Of a DNA stretch of 64,000 nucleotides, positions 56,123-64,000 are shown one piece after another (within the stretch, counting starts at the first letter, position 1; each line of letters begins with the position of its first letter). The notes beneath the pieces are model-generated. The model saw nothing but the letters and a program-made list of their open reading frames with translations, was not told where the DNA came from and did not search any database. The translations under genes and the position numbers were made by a program. Source of the DNA: Celoporthe dispersa. Lineage: Eukaryota; Ascomycota; Sordariomycetes; Diaporthales; Cryphonectriaceae. The DNA lies in NCBI GenBank assembly GCA_016584495.1, contig WAID01000003.1, positions 2,852,001 through 2,916,000 of the forward strand, read 5' to 3'.

Positions 56123-57048
56123 CTAGATACCAAGCTCCCCAAGCTTAGCCTTGACATCCGCATCCTCCGTCGCCAGCCTCTTGAACTCCTCATACGCGAA
56201 GCCGCCCTCCGGATACCCACTGAGGTCGAACCCCCAGCCCCTGAAGTCCCTATCTACAGCTGCCCTGTTCCGCACGTAGCCCTTCCCCTTGACAAACGTC
56301 CAGTTCCAGTGGGACTGGCCCTTAACCTCCTCGCTCAGCCTCCAGAACTCGTCCCCGTGGGCCGCGGCGTCGTTGAGGTGGTACACGCTCTCGCCGTCCT
56401 CGCCGCGCTCGTCGACGTAGTAGAACCTGCCGTGCCGGTCGCCCTTGTACGTGGCGGCCGCCGTCTCGAGCCAGTAGGCCGTGGCGGTCTTGCCGAGGCC
56501 CAGCGAGTGCGAGAACGGCCAGGCCTGCGTGGTCGACATGTTGCCCGTGAACAGGAAGGTTTTGGACACGCTGCCGTCGTCGGGCAGGGCCTTCCAGCGC
56601 CTGACGGCCTCCACGGCTGCGGTGTACGGCGAGACCACGTTCACGGCGAGGCTCTCGGTGAGGCGGGCCGTCGAGACCTGTAGAGGGTGCATAGCGTCGA
56701 CTATCTGAACATCATAGGCTGCGGTCGCGTCAGCAGTTGTGGAAGGCCTATACGGTGTAGGTTCTTCGTGTGGGTTGAGGAGACCTCTTTAGGTTGAAAA
56801 TATTTACCATTGTAAACGACGACATGCGGCGGGCCCAGGTCCTTGGTGACCTTCTCAAACAGTGGCTGAATCTGAGTCGGATCCTTGAGGTCCGCCGCCA
56901 CGATGAGGTCGGCAGCCTTCTTCAGCTCGTCAGAGGGATGACGGGAGACCGCAGCCACTTTATACCCCTCGCTCGAGAACTTCTTGATGGTGGCAAGGCC
57001 GACTTTGGGCCCGGCACCAAAGATGAGTAAAACCTTGGGAGTAGACAT
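56123..57048 (-). CDS. Atypical short-chain dehydrogenase/reductase
   Basis: Two exons (57048-56808 and 56718-56123) joining in phase, 278 residues. The N-terminus has a Rossmann beta strand and the glycine motif LLIFGAGPKVGLAT (residues about 6-19), then KVAAVSRHPSDEL and the second-strand acidic region LIVAADLKDP. After helix D the catalytic region reads FTGNMSTTQAWPFS and LGLGKTATAYWLE: a Ser and a Lys are present but the residue four before the Lys is Leu, not the usual Tyr. Later segments show a Trp-rich end (FWRLSEEVKGQSHWNWTF). It is therefore an SDR by fold whose oxidoreductase chemistry is doubtful. Related fungal proteins exist and are often just called NAD(P)-binding proteins. No neighbour hints at its pathway. 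The upstream ORF extension (57174) is not needed; ATG at 57048 starts the first beta strand. Confidence 0.82.
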
Positions 57049-57921
57049 GATCAAGCTGAGTGAAGTGGTGGACGGCGATATTTGTCTGAGTACTTGGGTA
57101 GATGCACAGAATATCTGAACCGGGTTCTTGTTGGACCAAGTTATTTGCAAGCCACCACACTCAGGCGTACCCAAGACTGCTCTTTATATCTCTCATTACC
57201 AGCGGTCTGCGTCGCCATCGTCCCCTATGATTGATAACATCATCCACGCTCAACAGCTTATCCATCTCGGCAGCCATTCGGTTTCCTCGGTGGGATTAGT
57301 CAATACTGATGTCCAACGACCAATTTGTCCTCCCACTACGCCATCGGGGGCAGGCCCAGAGAAGTTTGCCATATGACATCTTTTCTCACGGGCACAACCA
57401 GCGTGGGTCGTGGAGAGGGCTTAGTCAGGTACAGATTGCTGCGGTGCAGCGGATGCGGCCGCACACCGCGTCGGCCGCTTCGTATTCCGAGCCGGGACGG
57501 CCGAAGAGGACCGCCAAAGCGCATGTGCGGGGCTCATCATCAAGCCGATTCCGCTCTGTCGTTGCTGCTTCTTAAAAGTTGAACCATCAAGCTGATGCCC
57601 TTGATCTGGCCGGATTTTGGCATCATCCCGGAGATAAGACACCAATCCTCAACAGCCCTCTCTGACGATTCACCTGCCATTCCCTCCTGCGCTCTGTCTA
57701 TCAGAACACGCTGTAGAGCCAAGTAGAGTTGATCCTTGACCATAATGTCCGGAGATTGTTGACTGTTTCCGTAGCACAGATGTCCAAGAGCCATCAATCT
57801 TAGCCCTGGTGGGTGTCGGCCGAAGAATGAGCGACCGTGGCAGTGCGCCGAGTACAGCAAATGTCGTTGGCTCCGCCAGTACGACCTGCGCGCAGTATTT
57901 CCTCGCTCGCGCTGCAACAGT
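57049..57921. other. Intergenic between co-directional minus-strand genes
   Basis: 873 bases holding the SDR promoter and the 3' end of RRP40. A 125-codon minus-strand frame (57540-57917) has no family features, and no splice pattern makes it part of either neighbour. Confidence 0.6.
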
Positions 57922-58725
57922 TCAGCTTGTCTCCCTGACCAGCTTCTTCACCAACGTCTTCTGCGCTTCCACCTCTAGCCTTCCCTCGTCCGTCTCTTTC
58001 AGGGCCCGACCGACTACCATGATCGAACTCGTAGCATCACTGCTCACCCAGACCCTGCCATTTCGTCCCACCGCGATCTCAAACTGCAGTCCCCGCCTGC
58101 CCAGCTCTTCAAGCACCACCACGCCTCCCTCCGTAGTGCTTTTTCGGCATGAGCAGCCTCCGCGCGAAGCCCAGCGACACCGAGAACAGCATGCCGCCGG
58201 TGAGGGGGCCCAGGCCGTCGGACCTGCCGGTCGCAGGGTTGACACACTCCAGCTCGGCGTCCATGTGCTTGTTTGCGAGGGACACGCGTGCGTAGACGAG
58301 CTGGCCGGGCGCGAGCTGCGGGCGCGTCTTCTTGGTGGCCATCTCGAAGGCGAGGACGGGGAGCAGGGCGTTGGAGGTATGAGGGGTGAGCTGCACATAG
58401 TAAAAGTCGGCGGCGCCGTGGTGGACTTGACCTATGACCAGGTCGCCCTGGGAGGGGACGTACTGCAGAGCTATGGCGTCAACAATCACCGTCGAGGATG
58501 GCGTGTGCAAGAGGATACACATACCCGCCCTCCATTGCACTCAACCCACATGGAATTCTTTCTCCTGTCTGTGACGAGCTGTCCTGCCACGGTGGGCAGG
58601 ATGGTGCTCGGGAGGATGTGCCGCAGTCCAGGTCCCAGCTGCAGAGCCTTTTTCGGGTGAGAGGGGATATGCGAGGGATCTATTGCGTCTCCTGGCAGGA
58701 CCAGTGGTCCCGTCGCCGAAGCCAT
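57922..58725 (-). CDS. RRP40: Exosome complex subunit RRP40 (one frame break)
   Basis: Non-catalytic cap subunit of the RNA exosome (EXOSC3/RRP40), with S1 and KH domains, acting in nuclear and cytoplasmic 3'-to-5' RNA processing. Two exons (58725-58525 and 58462-57922), about 246 residues. The N-terminal domain shows VLPGDAID and GLRHI, and the S1 domain starts across the intron: VECNGGR joins YVPSQGDLVIGQVHHGAADFY, the diagnostic RRP40 sequence. The KH part contains LEELGRRGLQFEIAVGRNGRVWV. One extra A in the run 58140-58144 breaks the frame between LLMPK and STTEGGVVVLEEL; removing it restores the protein. The gene is essential in yeast, so a real break is unlikely. It shares a 0.5 kb promoter with SSZ1. 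The length agrees with the fungal family. Confidence 0.93.
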
Positions 58726-59196
58726 GTTTTTGGCTGTCGATCTCGACGGCTTGAAAGCTGGAGGCAGAGCAGCAAGCAGTAAGAGAAACACGCACACAGC
58801 ACGCTGTTGATGTGAGTGAGGCTTCTGACTTTGTCTACAGAGATCCGGTAGCAGGCAGGTCGAGCCTAAGCTTATCGTTATCGCAAAATATAAGTACCCA
58901 GAAAACTGTACAGCACCGTAGCATATACTTGGTATAGTGGGGGTTGTGCTGGCGGACGGCGTTGCAGGGGTACCCAGCCTTGCAAGAGTCCGCTGGGGAA
59001 ATTTTGAGTTGGCCCTGTCCAAAAATTTCGACAACCTTTTGCAGATCCAAGAAGACCAGAGGCTTGCAGGAAGACCAGGTCAACCCCCACCACCAGCAAA
59101 CCCATTTCCACCCACCCGCCTCGCTGTGCCTCTCTTCCTCTTACCACGCTCCCGACACGAGAGCTGTTCGAGTTCTACCCCCTCAACATAGTCCAG
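58726..59196. promoter_or_regulatory. Shared promoter, RRP40 (-) and SSZ1 (+)
   Basis: 471 bases separate the two divergent start codons. The GAAATTTT-type AT-rich patch near 58996-59035 and the C/T-rich stretch before 59190 are the only features noted. No transcription-factor site is claimed. Confidence 0.5.
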
Positions 59197-61067
59197 ATGA
59201 GTGACAACAGCGCGGCAGAGGCCCATGCTGGCCCGGGCGAGCGTGTGGCGATCGGTATCACCTTTGGCAACTCCAATAGCTCCATCGCATACACAGTCGA
59301 CGACAAGGCTGAGGTTATAGCCAACGAGGATGGCGGTAGGTGCACCTGAGACCTCTCGGGCAGCTTGGGAACGCTCTGACAGTGGCTACACAGACCGGCA
59401 AATACCCACGATATTGTCTTACGTCGACGGTGATGAGTACTACGGCGGCCAAGCCAAGGCCTTCCTCGTCCGCAACCCCAAGAACACAGTCGCATACTTC
59501 AAGGACTTCCTAGGAAATGAGTATGTACTCACACATGCGCACACGCGGTGGTGATACTGACAGTCTCTCTCTCCCCCCACCACAGCTTCAAGTCCATCGA
59601 CCCAACGCACAACCACGCCTCCGCCCACCCTCAAGAGACCGGATCCACCATCTCCTTCACCGTCCAGGACAAGCAAGGCGAGGATGCCGCACCCTCTGAG
59701 CTGCCGGTCTCCGAGGTGTCGACCCGTTACCTCCGCCGTCTCGTGCAGTCCGCCTCCGACTACCTCGGCAAGAAGGTGACCTCGGCCGTGATCGCTGTGC
59801 CCACCAACTTCAACGACGCACAGAAGGCCGCGCTAGTCAAGGCCGCCAAGGATGCCGACCTCGAGATCCTCCAGCTCATCACCGACCCCGTCGCTGCCGT
59901 GCTGGCCTACGATGCCCGCCCCGAGTCCGTCGCGGAGGCTGGCGTCAAGGACAAGACCGTGGTGATCGCGGACCTGGGTGGCACCCGCAGCGACGTGGCC
60001 GTTGTCGCCAGCCGCGGCGGCATGTACACGGTCCTGGCCACGGCGCACGACTATGAGTTTGCGGGCTACGCCCTCGACAAGGTCCTGATGGAGCACTTCG
60101 CCAAGGAGTTCATCAAGAAGCACAAGACCGACCCGCGCGAGAACGCCCGGTCCGTCGCCAAGCTCAAGTTCGAGGCCGAGGCGACCAAGAAGGCCCTGTC
60201 GCTCGGCACCAACGCCAGCTTCAGCGTCGAGTCCCTCGCCGACGGCATCGACTTCGCCTCCACCATCAACCGCCTCCGCTACGAGATGGTCGCCCGCCCC
60301 GTGTTCGAGGGCATCAACAGGCTCGTCGAGAGCGTCGTCAAGAAGGCCGGCCTCGACGTGCTCGACGTCGACGAGGTGATCTTGTCCGGCGGCACCTCGC
60401 ACACGCCCCGCATCGCCGCCAACATGGGCAGCATCTTCCCCGAGTCCACCGCCGTCCTCGCGCCCAGCACCACCGCCTCCGCCATCAACCCCTCGGAGCT
60501 GGCCGCCCGCGGCGCCGCCCTGCAGGCCAGTCTGATCCAGGAGTTCGAGGCCGACGACATCGAGCAGAGCATACACCCTGCCGTGACCACCGTCAAGCAC
60601 ATCACCAACGCCATCGGCGTCCTGACCCTGAGCCAGGACGGCAGCGAGGAGGTCTTCACGCCCATCATCGCCCCGGAGACGGCCGTCCCGGCCAGGCGCA
60701 CCGTGCACGTCGAGGGCCCCAAGGACGGCGGCGACGTGCTGATCAAGATCGTCGAGGGCAACACGCACATCAAGGTGACCCAGCCGGAGCCCAAGGCCGC
60801 CAAGGAGGACAAGCCCAAGAAGGATGCCGACGGCGAGGACGACGACGATGACGACAGCGACTTTGACGACGACGAGGACGAGGAGGAGCAGGAGAAGCGG
60901 GAGAAGGTGTGGAAGACCGGGTCCGCCCTGGCCGAGGCCGCCATCCGCGGCGTCAAGAAGGGCGCCAAGGTCGAGGTCACGATAAACGTCCTCGCCGACC
61001 TGGGCGTCACTGTCGCGCTGAGGGAGGTCGGCGCCAAGGGCGGCGTGAGGGGACGATCCCCGCGTAA
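59197..61067 (+). CDS. SSZ1: Ribosome-associated Hsp70-like protein SSZ1 (frame break at the C-terminus)
   Basis: Atypical Hsp70 that pairs with the J-protein Zuotin to form the ribosome-associated complex, guiding nascent chains to SSB-type Hsp70. Three exons (59197-59335, 59394-59520, 59586-61067), about 582 residues. The nucleotide-binding domain shows IGITFGNSNSSIAY, IPTNF-like AVIAVPTNFNDAQKAAL, VVIADLGGTRSDVAVV and ILSGGTSHTPRI, in the divergent form typical of SSZ1 rather than canonical Hsp70. The short substrate domain is interrupted by an acidic linker (DGEDDDDDDSDFDDDEDEEE), common in filamentous fungi, and ends with the family tail VALREVGAKGGVRG. In the G run 61049-61052 one base seems missing: adding it gives GVRGTIPA and a stop at 61065-61067, the expected end; without it the frame runs to 61146. 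Head-to-head with RRP40. Confidence 0.94.
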
Positions 61068-62042
61068 GAAGGAGGGCAGGAATCGCCTGTGCCCCCTCGA
61101 GGCCCAACTGATTTATTCTGTTCATCTCGAAATGGCAATGTCATGATGAACCGGGTCCTATATACTTATCTCTACCTTTGAGAGGGAAGTTGCCGATCCT
61201 GAGCGACCATGCAAAAAGGAGGGAGGGGTTTAGAGAGGAATTCAAAAAAAAAAAAATAAAACAATGCGCATATAGAAAGATGGTGCTGGGAGATGAGATG
61301 CTTCAGACCAGATGAGACGATCGTGGGACTTCCTAAAATTGGGTGTAAAGCCGATAGACGACCTGATTGGACAAGTCAAATGGTCAAAATGAAAAACAAG
61401 AGGTTAGATTTGTATACACATGTACCTTTGATGTTGTTATACTTTCTTGTGTCTCCTATTTGTAATCATTCAAGGCCCTCATTCCCTCTGACCATGCCGC
61501 GCCATGTTCATGTCATGTCGCAGAAATCAGGGCAGTGTTCGGTCGGCACATGAATGAATACACTTAAATACAACGTGTAAAAAACGTCTATTATCTTCCT
61601 GATTCCCGCGAGGGTCGCAGCCCGGCAGATTTGCTTTACACAGGACAAAGTACATCTCTAGTGAAGTACAATGATGATGATGGTATCCGTAAAAGAAAAA
61701 GAAATAAAAGAAAGAGCATGATACATATGGTGGTGGTATGCGCTTCCCAATTGAGCCCAGAAAAGAAAAAATGCCTTGTGTTGTCGGCAAGTTTTGGCTG
61801 GCCGACCCAGTCCGTTCCGTTTCCGTTTTGCCAGAACCATGACGCCTGGGGCTAAGGTGTCGTCGTCGTCGTTGCCGCCGCCGCCGCCGTCAGCCCCTCC
61901 TGAACGTGTGATCTTTAGGGAAAACGTTGCCTCTCCGGCACACATTTTTGGTCCCTATCTCTCGCCATACATGTTTGTTTTTGTTTTGTTTCCTTTTTAA
62001 CTTTGAAAAAAAAGGGGGGGATTCAGCCGGAGCCCGGCATCG
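61068..62042. other. Intergenic between convergent genes
   Basis: Contains the 3' ends of SSZ1 (+) and of the zinc-finger factor (-). AT-rich, with a run of A near 61243-61255 and A-rich patches near 61690-61710. Open frames are short and antisense to each other; no gene is called. Confidence 0.6.
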
Positions 62043-64000
62043 CTATGCCATCACGTCCGCCATCGTGACGTCCTCCTCGACGGGTTCGGGAGGGTTTTGC
62101 ACCGAGTGCTTGTTCTGCATATGCCGCCTCCAGTTGTCCTTGCGCGGGAAGGACTTCCCGCCGCCCTGTTTCGCGTATGCGCAGTTGGGTACCGTGCAGT
62201 GGTACTTGCGCGTCTTGTTGTGTTTGTCGTTGACGTGCCGGTCTAGATGCGTCTTGGTGCCAAAGCGCTTGTCGCACTGTAGGCACTGGTGGGGCCGCTC
62301 GTGGTAACGCTTGTGATGGCTGCAAGTTTGTGTAAATAGAAGGTTAATATGCAGAAGGTGGGAAGGTCACGCGAGAGATGTGTACATACTTCAGTTTGTG
62401 CACCTGGTCAAACTTGCTCCCGCAGATGTCGCAGGCAAAGGACGTTGGTTTGGGTGAGCCCTCGTGCTGTGATGCTTGTGACGATGGCCGCGAGGGGTCG
62501 CCCGGCGAAGCCTCGAGGTAGTCTAGCACATATGTCAGTCCCGGGCATATTGACATGCACACGAACGGTATGCAGGGCTCATGTACTCACCTGTGCCGCC
62601 GTAGGAGCTGGCAGGGCGCTGTGATGTGGATGAGCGTGGTGAGGGGGACTCGGTGTAGGCAGACTCCGTGAGACCAGTCTCAGGGGAGATGTGGTTTAAT
62701 GGCGACGACCCATAGGCATACGGGTCAAAGCTAGGGCCCGGCGATGAGGTGTCGGAGATGTTGGTGATGACCTGTTCTTCGTGCTGGGGTATGAAGTGAC
62801 CGCTGGTGGTGATGTCCATCTCGGTAGGGTGTCGGACGACAGCGTGGAAGTGAGGGCGTTCAGGTCCTGGGTTGGTGTTGTCCGGTTGTGACGGCGGGTA
62901 TGTGTCCTGGTGTGGTTGGTGTGGCTGTGGTTGTGATGGTGGTGATGGCTCGGAGTAAGGAGCAGATGCAAGTGCTGCGGGTGCGGGTGTAGGCGATGGT
63001 TCGAATTGGGATGGTGGTGAGTTTTCAAGTTGGGGCGGCGGCGGCGGGGAGTTTTCCAACTTCCAGAGCTCGGTGTGTACCCAGGCAGCCTGCTCAGCAG
63101 CGGTCGAGGGTTTCATCATATCCATCGGGTTGACCGTGCCTGGAGCTGGGTGGGACGGGCTGGGCGGCGGCTCAAACCTTTTGGGGCTGGGTGAGTGGAG
63201 GCCTCTCTGTGGCGGAGTGAGTGAATCATTCTTCGCCTCCGATGACTGCCTCTCGCCTTCGTCGCTGCTCAGGTCCTCGTCTTTCGAAAAAGGTGACGTC
63301 GGGCTGAGCGGCGCCCCTGGAGGATCAAATGGGCTTCCCAGAGATCTTGATTGCTGTTGTTGATGTGGTTGCTGTTGTTGTTGCTGTTGTTGCTGCTGCT
63401 GCTGCTGAATGCTGACATGAGTGTGAGGCGCGGCCACACCGGCCAGGGCCGCCGCGGGCATAGCCATCAGGTGCAGAAATTGGGTATTCCCGGTAGGAAT
63501 TGGCAGAGATGTCTCCTCTGGAGGTGACAACGGGGCTCCCGAGTAGTACTCTGCTGCCGCTCCGCCCATGGGGATCTTCTCGTCTACGAGGTACGGTGCT
63601 GAGGCGCCGGTCTGGGTCTGCGCCAGCTCGTTGAGGTCCACGTCCGGCGACCTGCTGCCCGTCTTGCGAGACTCGCTCCCGCTGGATCTCGTGCTGTCGC
63701 GATGGAACACCCTGTCATGGAACTTCCGAAAAGCCCCTCCGATGGAGGGCGAGTGGCCTCCATGCAGGCTGTCCGTAGGGGATCGTGACAGGGGCTCCGG
63801 CTCGGTCGTGAGGGTGCCAAATGTCGGGGCTCGGCCTATCTCCTCCTTCTCGGGGGGCGGGGAGAAGGGGGCCTGGGCAACGGCTGGTGAGTCGCTGCGG
63901 CTGCCCGCGGGGAGAGAGGCCGACGAGGCAGGCATGGCGATGCTCGGGGCGGGAGAGCATGTGCGCAGCGTCTTGCCGACCAGGGCCGGGCTGGGCGCAG
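62043..64000 (-). CDS. C2H2 zinc-finger transcription factor, partial (5' end beyond the window)
   Basis: Three exons visible (64000-62591, 62522-62390, 62319-62043), joining in phase; 584 residues from the ATG at 63935. The frame has no stop between that ATG and the edge, so the start may lie outside the window. The N-terminal two thirds are disordered: Ser/Pro-rich with a Gln run (about 12) after HTHVSI and many SPP or PSP repeats that could be phosphorylated. The C-terminus has three fingers: FACDICGSKFDQVHKLNHHK, HQCLQCDKRFGTKTHLDRH and a long-spaced third (YHCTVPNC, then RKDNWRRHMQNKH), followed by a short acidic tail (PVEEDVTMADVMA). This is a DNA-binding factor of a filamentous-fungus family; targets unknown. 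The zinc-finger region is complete and without frame damage. Confidence 0.88.
63350..63408. repeat. CAG/CAA triplet repeat encoding polyglutamine in the zinc-finger factor
   Basis: On the minus strand it encodes about 13 Gln, a Pro-His break, and about four more Gln. Interruptions by CAA suggest a moderately stable but probably variable tract. Confidence 0.85.

Noticed and set aside
59833..61125. 430-codon minus-strand frame antisense to SSZ1
   Set aside because: Leu/Val/Gly/Asp-biased mirror of a GC-rich gene.

Overview
This window looks like nuclear DNA of a filamentous ascomycete (Pezizomycotina, most likely a Sordariomycete). Genes carry short GT-AG introns (about 50-220 bases), coding sequence is GC-rich at third positions, and intergenic DNA is full of C/T- and A-rich tracts and dinucleotide repeats. 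The gene content is typically fungal: D-arabinono-lactone oxidase, a hybrid histidine kinase, a rhodopsin-domain membrane protein, an OPT transporter, a yapsin-like protease and the ribosome-associated Hsp70 SSZ1. I support 19 protein genes and see no convincing rRNA, tRNA, CRISPR array or intact transposon.

Layout. 1-13 kb: NmrA/isoflavone-reductase-like protein (+), D-arabinono-1,4-lactone oxidase (+), methionine-permease-like APC transporter (-), PrpF-family isomerase (-). 13-15 kb: a six-exon rhodopsin-domain (SAT4/PTH11-like) membrane protein (-) with very small exons. 15-20.5 kb: gene-poor, with decayed coding fragments. 20.5-25.4 kb: hybrid sensor kinase (-). 25-29 kb: gene-poor. 29-36 kb: TauD/TfdA-like dioxygenase (-), a single-pass membrane protein of unnamed function (+), a zinc-finger-like protein of a fungal family (+). 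36.5-37.5 kb: SAICAR synthase ADE1 (-). 37.5-41.3 kb: gene-poor. 41-51.7 kb: aspartic protease (+), molybdopterin synthase large subunit (-), an RBM5/RBM10-like splicing protein (+), an oligopeptide transporter (+). 53 kb: a small secreted six-cysteine protein (-). 56-64 kb: atypical SDR (-), exosome subunit RRP40 (-), SSZ1 (+), and a C2H2 transcription factor (-) that runs off the right edge.

Sequence quality matters for reading this window. Ten genes, including the housekeeping genes ADE1, RRP40 and SSZ1, each need one to three single-base corrections to give a continuous protein; I count 14 sites, nearly all in short homopolymers. The simplest reading is uncorrected indel errors in the assembly, so gene models built by strict ORF calling will be truncated or split.

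There is no sign of a gene cluster acting as one pathway. Local logic is limited to head-to-head pairs sharing short promoters: RRP40/SSZ1 (RNA decay and translation) and molybdopterin synthase/RBM5-like. The most interesting leads are a duplicated cysteine motif at the end of the APC permease, an SDR lacking the catalytic tyrosine, a kinase receiver domain with a large insertion, the six-cysteine secreted protein, a possible splice switch between two C-termini of the protease, and the decayed gene near 18.5-19.3 kb.
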